From contig OV121090.1 in the NCBI GenBank assembly GCA_921293015.1, positions 21,466,304 to 21,530,303 on the forward strand: a DNA stretch of 64,000 bases, read 5' to 3'. The stretch comes from Phorcus lineatus. Taxonomy: Eukaryota; Mollusca; Gastropoda; Trochida; Trochidae. Within the stretch, counting starts at the first letter, position 1. The number at the start of each line of letters is the position of its first letter. A program made the position numbers and the translations under genes. Shown piece by piece: positions 51,629 through 62,290 of this stretch. The notes under the pieces are model-generated. The model did not search any database. It saw only the letters and a program-made list of their open reading frames with translations, and was not told the origin of the DNA.

Positions 51629-52345
51629 TTTTCAATACAGAATCCTTGCTCTAACCGCCCCTTTAACTAATACTCTCCTACAAGGGTATAGCATCCCTCC
51701 CCAACTTTACAACTACCGATAACTACAGTACGTACACAGGGGACTGTATGTCAGTTTGCTCAACAGGTAGAGAAGATTGATTTGCGGAGCGCGTCTCTTC
51801 ACTCAGTCAAAATCATGCATAAGTTGCCTGTGGCTCATATGGGCATTATTAACATACTTTGAAACCTTTCATGTGATCGAGTCGTGAATGGGAAAGCATT
51901 GCCACGCTGTCAAACAATGGATGATTACGCTGCACCCGTAATTTGATTGTTTTATATTTATGTGACGGTGTTTTCATGATGCAGCATATTTCAATTAATT
52001 ATGCAATGATTTATGAAGTCAATATTAAATCAAGATAATGAATCACACAATGCGAATATTGACCTATTTTTTTGTTTTAAAAAGGATGCGTCATGGTGTT
52101 GTTTCAGATGTCATGTTAGTTGCGAGGGATTTCACTGTAGCGACCTATATAACTCTTAAAGGGGATGTTTTACTTCGTTACGGCTGTGAAGATGACATTG
52201 GAGACTAGATTCGTTTTTATCAATGTATAATATTAACGTATGATAAAAACATAGTCAAAAACAGAACTTTTGCTGTAATGTAATATTACACTGTGGAATA
52301 AACATTACAATAATATTATTGAAATAATGTCCGTGTCGTTCCGTC
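51626..52345. other. no recognised gene; possible eroded tRNA-like repeat
   Basis: GCTCAACAGGTAGAG at about 51,759 resembles an A box, but no clear B box follows. No gene is recognised. Confidence 0.35.
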
Positions 52346-52349
52346 CCTG

Positions 52350-52870
52350 CATACATGTGGTAAAAGGGGAGGATGGAAGGATGAATGCATACATTTTGTG
52401 ACTAGGGGAGGTGGAAGGATGGATGCATGTATGATGGAAAAAGAAAAGATGGAACAAATTGATTCATCCATGATGCGAGCAGAAGAGATGGAATGGGTGA
52501 ATGCATATATGAAGAAGAGGAAATGGAAGAATGAATGCATATATTATGGACAAAGGGAGATGGAATGATGGATGCATGTATGATGGGAAAAGAAAAGATG
52601 GAACGAAAGGATGCATCCATGATGGGAGCAGAAGAGATGGAATGGGTGAATGCATGTATGATGGTAGAAGAGGAAATGGAAGGATGAATGCATATAGTAT
52701 GGATAAGGGGAGGTCGAAAGAAGGATGCCTCTTTGATGGAAAAGGGGAAGTTGGAACGGGGAGATGCATAGGCGATGGAAGAAGAGGACATGAATGTAGA
52801 AGAGAACGGAAGATTGAACCATTGATGTATATTGGAAGAGGAAAGGATGAATGTATACTAGTATATGATT
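52350..52870. repeat. purine-rich minisatellite, about 36-bp units in a higher-order period of about 150 bp
   Basis: Motifs GGA(A/T)GGATGAATGCAT and GATGGAA recur throughout. A longer ordered block (GATGGAAAAAGAAAAG, then CATCCATGATG, then GAGATGGAATGGGTGAATGC, then GAAGAGGAAATGG) starts near 52,431 and recurs near 52,581. Several long frames cross it on both strands (for example a 129-codon minus frame) because stops are rare in the unit. I treat these as artefacts. Confidence 0.85.
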
Positions 52871-53690
52871 GAAAAAGTAAAGAAGGATGAAAGATTGGTC
52901 TTGATGCCTGTTGGGTAATGGAAACTCAACTTTGAATCTCTTTTGTTGAAGAGGTCGTCAGCTTATACGAATTATGATATAAAGCATGTAAATAAAGCAT
53001 AAACTGTTCATTGATCTCATTCATTTATTATAAATAGTTCATGCTGTGATATGTTAATGGGATTTCCGGGGTTAAGAATCCAATCCCGTCCAAGTATTTT
53101 CAAAATAATTGTAATTCAAACAGTTCATACCGGAATAGACGTTTGGCCTCAGGGGCAAATGAAAACAGTGAATGATATATTTATATTCTACGATATGCTA
53201 CGCATCTATTGAGATAGGAACAAGGTAGGTTTTGCATTGTCATTATGTATCCTTGTTGATCTATAAGGTAGGTAAATTAGATATATAAAAATACATAAAG
53301 GTGTATTTTTTTCAAAAGGTATGCACAATATCAGAGGTCACTTAATATATTCATGTACATATACTGACTTCAAAACATATACATACATGTACAAGAACAT
53401 ATAAACAAATTTACTCATTTTGAACCCTTGACGACATACATTAATAACTTCATCCATGGAGGATATATGCAGTTTTATAACCAAAAGATAAGATAGAATG
53501 TACACAAGTTAATATGTATTAACAGCAACCATAATATACGTACATGTATTGCTTTGTTACGAGGGCCTACACTAATTAAAAAAGTGAGGTATGTTCTTTA
53601 GTTAACATATACAATATACCCCAGGAAAATCCAACTGAACACTTGTATTTAGAAATGTTTTAAGGAAGTGTCGCACGATACCATATGCCT
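52871..53690. other. gene-free AT-rich stretch
   Basis: No recognised gene. ACATACATGTACAAG-type simple sequence is present around 53,375-53,400. Confidence 0.45.
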
Positions 53691-53905
53691 TTCATTGGCC
53701 ATTTAACATCATAAATGTGTGGCCATTTAACATCATAAAAGTGTGATGAAACTATTACAACGACATTAACGACAAACATTATATTTAAAATTAATACCTC
53801 AATAATCTGAACAATATATTAAATTTTATACTACCTCAAAACAATACCACACTATACCAAACTGTCATTGGTCATTCAACCATTACAAAAGTGTTATAAA
53901 AGATT
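53680..53905. repeat. small local duplications
   Basis: GGCCATTTAACATCATAAA occurs twice about 24 bp apart (53,698 and 53,722). A diverged counterpart, GGTCATTCAACCATTACAAAAGTG, lies near 53,870. This suggests an old duplication of about 150-190 bp plus a recent short one. Confidence 0.6.
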
Positions 53906-53929
53906 ACAACATTCATTTCTGGGTCCGCC

Positions 53930-54229
53930 CAGCAAATTTAATTCAACCCACTTTGAATACTTACGTGACTAGGAACGCCGACCCTAGTCCTCCCCCACCC
54001 ACCGTGTCTTTTAAACCAGGGGTTAGGGCTATACTCCGAGGCAGGCAGGTGGGTTGAAGCCTCGTCTGTGCACTAGTGTAGAAGCTGTTGCGAGAGATGA
54101 ATGTTACCGGTCTCAGTCTTGATGAATGTTACCGGGCTCAGTCTTGACGGATGTTACCCGCTACAGTCTGGAAGCGTGTTAAGCTGTTGACACTCAGATC
54201 TTGAAATCTCTGTTACCTTCTCCTTGCAG
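53930..54229 (+). promoter_or_regulatory. putative promoter/5' leader of IP3R-like gene
   Basis: This stretch is visibly richer in G+C than its surroundings (GGGTCCGCCC, CCTCCCCCACCCACCG, GGCAGGCAGGTGGG) and directly precedes the coding exon. No canonical TATA box at a clear distance was identified. It may be a promoter plus 5' UTR, or an intron if the exon begins at the acceptor at 54,228-54,229. Confidence 0.4.
54096..54170 (+). repeat. 25-bp tandem triplication in the leader region
   Basis: GATGAATGTTACCGG(T/G)CTCAGTCTT occupies 54,096-54,120 and 54,121-54,145, with a third diverged copy, GACGGATGTTACCCGC..., at 54,146-54,170. The first two differ at one base. An ATG in copy 1 (54,097) opens a 16-codon frame that stops at 54,147. 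Confidence 0.9.
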
Positions 54230-54339
54230 CTTAATGGATACAGTCGAGCAGCCGGGATGGGGGAATACCTGTGTATAGGAGACCATGTCTGCTTGTTCTG
54301 TGAGGAAACAGAAGGATACGTATTCAGCTACCAGTCGAG
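54230..54339 (+). CDS. first coding exon of an inositol 1,4,5-trisphosphate receptor (IP3R)-like calcium channel
   Basis: IP3R-family proteins are tetrameric calcium-release channels, mainly of the ER membrane, gated by IP3 and calcium. Here only the N-terminal tip is encoded. The chosen start is ATG 54,257; 27 codons follow, then two bases (phase 2) and a donor GAG|GTAAGG at 54,340. The peptide opens MGEYLCIGDHVCLFCEE and continues TEGYVFSYQS. It aligns with the family N-terminus, where a Phe-Leu-x-x-Gly-Asp core is followed by hydrophobic residues, an acidic residue and Gly-Phe/Tyr: residues Y4-L5, G8-D9, V11, L13, E16-E17, G20-Y21. The cysteines at 6, 12 and 15 suggest a divergent invertebrate paralogue, not the classical receptor. 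The frame is open back to a likely acceptor (CTTGCAG, 54,223-54,229), so translation could begin further upstream. Downstream exons (the rest of the IP3-binding trefoils, regulatory region and six-TM pore) are not found in the remaining 9.7 kb. Ryanodine receptor is less likely. Confidence 0.65.
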
Positions 54340-55860
54340 GTAAGGATACGTTTATTAAGTGTTTTAACATGTGTTGGATTGTGAGAGGACATGGGACACA
54401 TGGTCATCTAGGACGGTAACATGTGTTATGGTGTTTTCCGTAGAGGTAAATCTTAGTATACATTTATTAAGTAACATAACATATTATGAAACGTGGTACG
54501 TCAGTATATATGATATATAAATATATATATAGAGAGAAAAGGATAGTATGTGTTTAATCATAAAAATAAAATTTTCCATATGTCTTTTTCATTAAACTCA
54601 TTGGGACACGTCTCTTATATACGATAGAGAAATGGATACTTTCACATAGTGGTTTAACGTGTTTCTTATAGAAGGAAAAATTTCTTTTTGCTGAGCTGTG
54701 TTACTAATAAACACAATGGCTTACGTGTCATGTGTCTGTCTATATATAAAGTGGAGACAAGGATATTTCATAGAATGTTTTAATGTGTTAATGTGTTAAT
54801 GTTAATGTAAAAATGGACAAATTGTAATCTGGGCCAGATGTCTACTACTAAAGACATTGATACATGTGGTTTATATCAATCTGTATATCCTTCTGAGAGA
54901 AGGATACTTTCACATAGCGGTTTAACATGTGTTTAATTGTGAGACAAATTGTCATCAATTGGCTGCTCACACGACCTAACACATCAACACGTGTTATTTG
55001 TCTGTCTATTTACGACAAGAAAGGATACTGTTCTGAAGATATTTAACAGGTGTAATATTTTGACTTAATGCATTGACACATGTGTCATATGTCAATCTTT
55101 ATATGCGTGTAGTGAAATGAAAACATTAATTAAGTAATTTTATCGAAATGAATTGAGAACCAATTGTCAACGAGAACGAGTTTCCGATAACTGCTAAAAG
55201 TGACACACATGTGTCATATGTCATTGCCTTTATACGTAGAGATTGATATATTTTTATAAAGGGATTAAGTATGTGTCGATACTCACAGAGGACGTAGTGT
55301 AGTCACAGATTTACACACATGTGCTATGTAAGTTTAATATATTATAAAGGGAAAGGTATGAAGATTTAACCTGTGTTGAATAGTGTCTAGTCATAGAGAA
55401 CAAACTATAATCTAGGAGTTTCTGTAACTAGACACATTGACACATGTGTCTTATGGAAGTCTTTACGTACTAACATTACTACTGGTGTTGAATGGAGAGT
55501 AGTCACAGATCTATAACTAGTTGTCCATAAGTAGACACATTCACACGTGTGTCTCATTGAAGACTTTATATGTTAACATTACCACTATAATTTAAACAAC
55601 AGGTGTTGAATTGCCAGATCTATAACTAGTTGTCTATAACTAGACACATTGACACATGTGTCTCATGAAGGTCTTTATATACGGTAGGGGAGTTGATACT
55701 TAATTAAGTGATTTTCGAATAGTTAGAAGAGACAATGGTCATCTAACTCGAATTTGGCACAACTTGACACATTGACACATTGACACATTTGTTAAATGTT
55801 AGTCTTAAGATAGGTAGAGAGACGGATACGTCTATTAGATTATTTTACATCTTACTTGTC
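54340..55860. repeat. degenerate tandem array (roughly 100-130-bp units) in putative intron 1
   Basis: Units contain two recurring motifs: AGAGAAGGATAC...TTTAACATGTGTT and GACACATTGACACATGTGTC followed by TATG...TCTTTATA. The ACATGTGT landmark recurs near 55,076, 55,204, 55,315, 55,438, 55,548 (as ACGTGTGT), 55,650 and 55,778 (degenerate), with weaker copies back to 54,367. Spacing varies from about 100 to 130 bp. The first unit begins at the splice donor itself (AGGTAAGGATACG...TTAAGTG), and related GGATAC motifs open later units. Confidence 0.75.
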
Positions 55861-56187
55861 ATGCTTCGTTTTCTTTGCCGAATTTTATGACACTAATATG
55901 ACATATTTCAAAATGTTTTCGTCGAGATGTTTGTTTCCAATTGAAGGTAGAGACTACGAGATAATAATGATGTTTATCAACTTAGATATGTTACGAAGAG
56001 CCTCATGATAAAGTCAGAAAATTAATTTGTTTTATTATGCAAACGTCATGATTACATTGTTTTAACAAATCCGCGTTTTAAGAGTTAAGCAGAGTACAAT
56101 AAGCTACAAATGCGTTGTGTGATGATTGAAGAAAATCACATACGATAGGGCTATGGCATAGTATAACGTACCAAAAACGTTGATATA
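55861..56187. other. putative intron 1, unique AT-rich DNA
   Basis: No recognised feature between the tandem array and the SINE tail. Confidence 0.45.
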
Positions 56188-56229
56188 CTCTTGGAAGCGA
56201 TGTTAAACCCCAAATCACCTCACCTCACC
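56188..56229 (+). mobile_element. SINE 3' tail
   Basis: CTCTTGGAAGCGATGTTAAA followed by CCCCAAATCACCTCACCTCACC matches the tails at 3,159 and 16,725. The upstream body is not recognisable, so this is a truncated copy lying inside the putative intron. Confidence 0.7.
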
Positions 56230-57849
56230 AAGAACGTTGGTTTTCCCTTTTACATAGAGGGTCATTGTAACAGTCTATTGAGTTCAACATTGTCCTATAT
56301 ACTACAACTGAAAACAGTCACATGCATGGCCTTAAATCGTACTATGTGTATCAAGTGTTTTACTTCTAAGCGAGGGTCTGTACAAGAAGTCAACGTCTAT
56401 TGAGAGTCAACGTTGTTTATAAATGTAAAAACTCACATCAAAGAGATGTAACATGTGTATCGTGACATCATTCTTTTCGTAGGTCACATGTAGACTCCTT
56501 ACAACAAGTCCACCTTTGTGATTGTGAAGTGTTCCATTATGATTGTATTTTTGTGTATTTATATATCAAAGAGCTCTTTCATTTGTAAAACCGTTTTAAT
56601 AACAACAAGAACTAGTTAAAAAATTATATAACAGAGGTAAAATTTTCTGACCTCATTTTGTGACATCTAACAGGAAATTATAACAAGCTTTGTTTACAGA
56701 CCTGGCGGTTTATAATGTATTTCAATCTTAGGAAGAAAAATCTCTTTTGAATTTATTTTAGAATTAATTCATTTTTTTATTCATTAACTGACAAGTTGTT
56801 TTAATCGTTCACAATTGACAATGCATCAGTATAAAGTCCTGACACTGCAGATTTTCCTTCGACCACGTTTGATTGAATGATCGGATCCCTTTAAATCACA
56901 CAACTGAAGCTGCTACTTGGCGCAAATTATCCACACAATATACCTTAAATCAATTAAGCCATAACAATCTACTACTACTAGATCCTAAGCGTGGATAATA
57001 GTTAGAATACATTTTCTACGCTGAAACGTACTGCACTTTTTAAAAACAAAACAACACTAATATTTCAGTAGTTTACACTCAGAATTACTTCAGCCTTTAA
57101 AATCACAACAAAATCCATTATTTCAATCGTTATAAAGTACTTCATCGCCATTAGGTCACAACAATCCCATTTAGTCTACTCCTGTTTATCCTAGCTGCGA
57201 CTATTTGCCTTCTACAAACGTTCAGATGGCATGCATTAATAGCCTGTGGGTAGGAAAATGAAATGGCACCCTCCGACATGGAATAGCAACAAACAGGTTA
57301 GCCTCTTTTTGTTTGTTTAATAGCAGAGGCTCTAGAAGGTGGGAGACTGGTATTTAAAACTTTCGCCATAGCGACAGTCACCTTTATTTACCTCAGGCTT
57401 CAAGCGAGACTCTTTTTTGTCTAGACGGTTATCAGTCCTTGTGATAAAATCAGATTATGATTTGTTCGTACAAAATACAAAAAAGGTACAATTTATAATT
57501 GTTTACAAATGAGTCACTTTCATTTGGATAGGTTTTAGGCGATACTCTGCTAGCTACATGTAGACTATGATCAGTCTTAAAAACAGTTGAAGGCATAAAA
57601 AATATCGTGATAAATATTGAAAATGTGTAATTTATCAAATGTAACTAATGAGTATGATATTCCATATACGTGTGAATATATATGGGTTGATATCTTATTA
57701 TTAGTTACTTTTACTTTAGATTAATGTTATTTCATGAGTATATAGCATCTAGACTTGCATGAAAATAGTTTAAAAGCTCTTCAACAAGTGAAGAAGAGCT
57801 GAATTTTTCAGTATCATGGAAAAACAGAAATATGTAAATGATGCACAAT
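56230..57849. other. putative intron 1; weak degenerate repeat at 56.88-57.19 kb
   Basis: Motifs like CCTTTAAAATCACAACAA(A)TCC recur loosely at about 56,890, 56,942, 57,095 and 57,150, suggesting an old tandem repeat. No exon is recognised; the frame at 57,450-57,638 (minus) is unremarkable. Confidence 0.4.
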
Positions 57850-57966
57850 ACACACAAAAAAAGTTTAGAACTTCCTCATTAATAAGTGTTAAAGCTTCCA
57901 ATGGATCATAATATGAAAAATACAATATCTTGATATTGAAAATCAGGTGGTCCTTAATTTATTTCG
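57850..57966 (-). mobile_element. short inverted-repeat element (MITE-like), copy 1
   Basis: Read on the minus strand it begins AAATAAATTAAGGACCACC and ends TAAACTTTTTTTG. It aligns along its whole length with the element at 61,135-61,255: shared TTAAGGACCACC, TTCAATAT and a terminal AACTTTTTT. The two ends are imperfect inverted repeats (AAAAAAGTT...TTAAGGACCACC type), as in mariner-like MITEs. No transposase is present. Confidence 0.6.
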
Positions 57967-60900
57967 TGCAGTATACATGTATATGCTTTTGATTGAAAGT
58001 TCATGTCATGTGGGAACAGGATGAACTAGTTATGTAAGGAATAATTCAATTTCATTTCATGATGGAACGTTGTAGACTGTAAATGTCTCTATCTAAGCAT
58101 TTGATAGTAGCCTTTGTACTTATTCACTGGGGCGATAAATAATGACTACAGAGTCTTAGAAGAGTCTATCACTGCCCACTCTTTTGTCCTTTGCACAATC
58201 TCTCCACCAAGTTGTTCACAACTCATTGTATTCGCCTTTGCCTAACAATAAGTTATGTAAAGTTTCAGGTTGTCCCTGACTTCACAACTTTTTCTTTTGC
58301 ATTTACACGCCACACACATCGCCTGTTCTTTAAACAAATGCTTGAGCAGTGACAGGCCTAGTTATATATGAGTCAAACATGTAAACGGCTAAAAGGATTT
58401 TAAATTTTGAAATAACAGTTTATTGCGCTTGCAATGAGGTTTTGATTTAGGAGAAAGGTTGAATAATACATTATCAGTTCAGGAATGCGAAACTGAATGA
58501 CAAGCTGGACTTTACCATCAACGATAATGAAATTGAAACATCTATCAATGATAATTTCATCTATAGAAATAAAACGTTATGAAAAAACAAGATTATCATT
58601 TAACAGAGGGTTATTACGGAACGTTAATATTCCAGATGGTCCATTGTATCTGTATAAAGCAGACTAGTTTAATAGATAGATTGAGCTGCAGAAAAATATT
58701 TCCTGTTAAACGTGTTTTGTTGAATGATAATTGCGTCGTTGGATAACTTGTAAAGATTATGTAGTTTGACTTGGATAGCAACTGTTTTATAGGAGGTACA
58801 CCTAAAGACGTAGTTCGAAATTATCAATTTAATTAGACTAAAAGCCTATAAATTGTTAAAGATAATTCTTTCATTCCACTACATACAGCTAAATGATTAC
58901 CGACATTTTAACAGTCATTATAATATGAACTTTGAATGAAGTTAAAGCAAATAATCTTTTTCTACTTCGATAAATCTCGGTTTTATTACTTTATCTGTGT
59001 ACTAAGAACCAAAAATGATCGATCATGTAAAGCCTGATGACTCTGATGAGTAACAAATTTATGGCTGGGTTTGTCATTATAACCTTCAAAATGTTATTAT
59101 GTGATAATCTATATCAACTCGTTTATATCGAGTCATACTGAAAATAATTGTTTTCGCTTGTAATGCCTTTGTTGCAAGTCTATGCCCGTTTGATCATTAA
59201 AATATTTCACGAGATTTGTGTGACTGAAATAATTGTAAGTAATTAAAATTACTCAATCATTGATAGAAAATGCCTCACACTTTTTCCTATTTGGTATTGA
59301 AGGTAATCAATCTAGCTGATTGAATGAAGATTTAATTGATCGTAGACATATTAGCCTTTCACGAGTTCAGGACAGGAAGACTCCCCATTAGCTCAGAGAA
59401 GGTCTTGGACTTGCTCTTTAAGACTGAATAGTGTTTTGTGCGAACCAAATTTGACTCCTGAATGTTGAGGAACAAGCCCTAATTGACCCAAGTTTGCTCT
59501 TTCATTCTGAAACATGAATTAAACCACACTTCGTGAAGAATGAGTCAACATGTTCAGGTGTGAATAGGTTTGGGAAAATTTGATTTTACTGATGGAATTG
59601 AGGCTATTTGGTACAGTTTGATTTGATTTAGTTCTTTGAAGCTTGGCATTTTGCTAGAACTATATGACTTTAAGTGCCAAACTTGCCCTAACCCAATTTA
59701 TCTGTGGACTATTGTGGGTATTGACTAACCTTTAACATTAACATTTCGGGTTTGCAGGGTTACATTTCCAATGCATTTAGGTTATCAAATGATTAAACAA
59801 TAAAGATGAAACAAGATAAATGGTTATACAAATGTGCCAAGCTTCAATTGATATAACAATCATAACTTCTAAAGTGTTACAGAGATCGATTTATCTTCTG
59901 AATAAGAAATAAATCTAAAGATCTAAATTGCCATTTTTGAAAAGTGTCCTTTGGCTTTTAAACTAAAGTAACACGGTCACCGATTTATTTTAAATTATTG
60001 TATATGGTACATCGGACGATAATCGAACGTCCACTTACACGAATTTATCATTCAAAACCTTGTTACATATCTGAAAACAGTTAATTTTCATATCTGGTAT
60101 TTTTCTACATGATGTTACGATTAATATTAGCTCTCTGGTGTTTCCTGTTCTTGCCAGTGCAGTGAGTTTATGAGATAGGAAACTAACATGTTCATGAATT
60201 ACTTTCGTTCTTTTTCTTTCAAAACAAATCGTCTCCAAACTTCAAAGAAATCTATTTTCACCTGGACTACTGATACAACCGAAGATACATCGACACATAG
60301 GTGTTTGCTCGGTTTAATCAGATTCAGAACAAGCCTTTTATCAAATCCATATTTATCTTTCAGATAAGTACTAGTGCCTATTTCGTTGGCTTATATTATG
60401 TGTGGTACCAAATTGACAAAAGATGATTTGTAACATCTTGAACGTATTTGCAATATGAGATGTTCATGTTCGAGAAGATTTTCATTCCTATAACTCATAA
60501 TGAAATCACTCTCGCAGTTGGTTGGCTTTAAAGTCAAAAGTACCAAAATGACGATTAGAAACACCTTTTGGTAAGAAGAAGCCTGGGATTTATTAACACT
60601 AAGTTAAAGAAGGCTTTCAAGTTCATGTCGTGATGTCTTCATCACTACTTCAAGCTCTAGAAATATGTTTTTACTTTGTTTACGAGTTTTGATGTAATTA
60701 TTCATTACGTCAACTTGTAACAATTTGCTTACACGGTTGTGACTCTGCTTTAATCAACTATGTACAAAAACCGTCTTAGTCATCAATTGTAAATGAATGT
60801 ATTTTAAAATCACATTTGATGAATCCAATAATTGATGACAACCTAAACTAAAATTTAAACTTTCTTCAGTATGGAACTCTTACACAAAGATGTACAGAGG

Positions 60901-61134
60901 TATAATTAAATATTCTTCAACTCAATGTAGCGTGCATTGATTAAGCATTACGTTACATCTGATAATCCCAGTGTATCATCGGATGACTAACAAAGATCAA
61001 TTACCCTATAACGCATACTCACGAAATATTTGAAATTAAGGTCAAAAGGCAACAAATGATTAGTGATATTTTCAATGTTATCTGCCTGTAACGAAATAAT
61101 TTTCACATTTACCTTCTACCTTTTAAAATATATA
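57967..61134. other. putative intron 1, 3.2 kb without a recognised feature
   Basis: AT-rich DNA with no recognisable exon, RNA gene or tandem array. The frame at 60,035-60,238 (minus) has no motif. I looked for an exon encoding the next IP3R segment and did not find one. Confidence 0.4.
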
Positions 61135-61255
61135 CTCTATAAAATAAGTTAAGGACCACCCCAAATTTCAATATTGAGATTGTGTACAGTTGATAGTATG
61201 GCCCACATGGCATTAAATATTTATTATTTGGTTGGCCCTCAACTTTTTTGTTGTA
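61135..61255 (+). mobile_element. short inverted-repeat element (MITE-like), copy 2
   Basis: The left end AAAATAAGTTAAGGACCACC and right end GGTTGGCCCTCAACTTTTTT form imperfect terminal inverted repeats around about 80 bp. The interior matches the minus strand of copy 1. The pair lies about 3.3 kb apart in opposite orientation. Confidence 0.6.
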
Positions 61256-61346
61256 TGTTTTCATGTCGATAAAACCTTAGATGGACTCTAATATAGCCGA
61301 TGTTTATTACTATCGTTTGTTTAAATATGTTTAAATGTCATAGGTA

Positions 61347-61448
61347 ATAGTTCAACGTAACAGTTTATAAACAATGACATGCAAATTGAAAAATAGCATA
61401 GTTCTACGTAAGAGTTTATATACAATGACATGCATATTGAAGAATACC
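61347..61448. repeat. 51-bp tandem duplication
   Basis: ATAGTTCAACGTAACAGTTT starts at 61,347 and ATAGTTCTACGTAAGAGTTT at 61,398. Both continue with ATA(A/T)ACAATGACATGCA(A/T)ATTGAA. The period is 51 bp, with two copies at roughly 88% identity by eye. Confidence 0.88.
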
Positions 61449-61829
61449 ATGTTGTATGTACATGTATTTCAACCAGATGTAGAATAACATCGACAAGGTA
61501 ACATCTAACATAAATTGTACCACAAATTGCCTACATTCAGTATAAGAACACAATTGTATATAGTATACGCATTTGTATGTACGGTCACGTAATCACATTT
61601 AGTTACCATACAATAATTTATAAATGAGGTCAAGTAACCATACACATACATCGGAATGTCATGTATTGTCACATTCCTGTTAAGGGGTTACATATCCGAT
61701 CACGATATTATAATAATATGACTACTGATGGATGTACGGACATAAACATAAGACTCTTACATGAATCCCCTTAGGCAAAAACAATCTTAATCAATGAATC
61801 ATAACCCGTCATGATTAGTTCCCGTTGAC

Positions 61830-62290
61830 ATTAAGACTACTAACACGTTGACAAAAGTCACTAAACGTTTTTTGATAAGATAATGTTAACTTTGGATGTA
61901 CACAGAAGTTTCATGTGTTAATGAATTTAATCATGTTTCTTTCCCTTTGGTATTTAGACTACTTATTACCACGTTGACATTAGTCACTTAACGTTCGTTT
62001 ATATGAAAATGTTAACTTTGTATGTACACAGAAGTTTCGTTTATTAATGTATTTAATCATGTTTCTTTCCCGTTGGTATTTAGACTACTTATTACCACGT
62101 TGACATTAGTCACTTAACGTTCGTTTATATGAAAATGTTAACTTTGTATGTACACAGAAGTTTCGTGTATCAATGAATTCAATCATGTTTCTTTCCCGTT
62201 GGCATTTACATTACTTACCTAAGACGTTGATATTAGAACTTTTGTCACAGATCGTTTGTTGATATGCAAAATGTAAATGTTGGAGGTTTT
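61830..62290. repeat. tandem array, about 126-bp units, 3 copies plus a partial
   Basis: AGACTACT(A/T)... starts at 61,834, 61,956 and 62,082, with a diverged fourth start near 62,207. Copies 2 and 3 are nearly identical (AGACTACTTATTACCACGTT to TGTACACAGAAGTTTCGT and ATCATGTTTCTTTCCCGTTGG). Copy 1 is a few bases shorter and more diverged, so the central units were amplified most recently. Confidence 0.93.

Noticed and set aside
51417..51722. Leu/Ser-rich and Arg/Glu-rich ORFs
   Set aside because: Artefacts of the CT microsatellite.
52316..52872. Several overlapping ORFs of 74-129 codons
   Set aside because: Artefacts of the purine-rich minisatellite; open on both strands in multiple frames.
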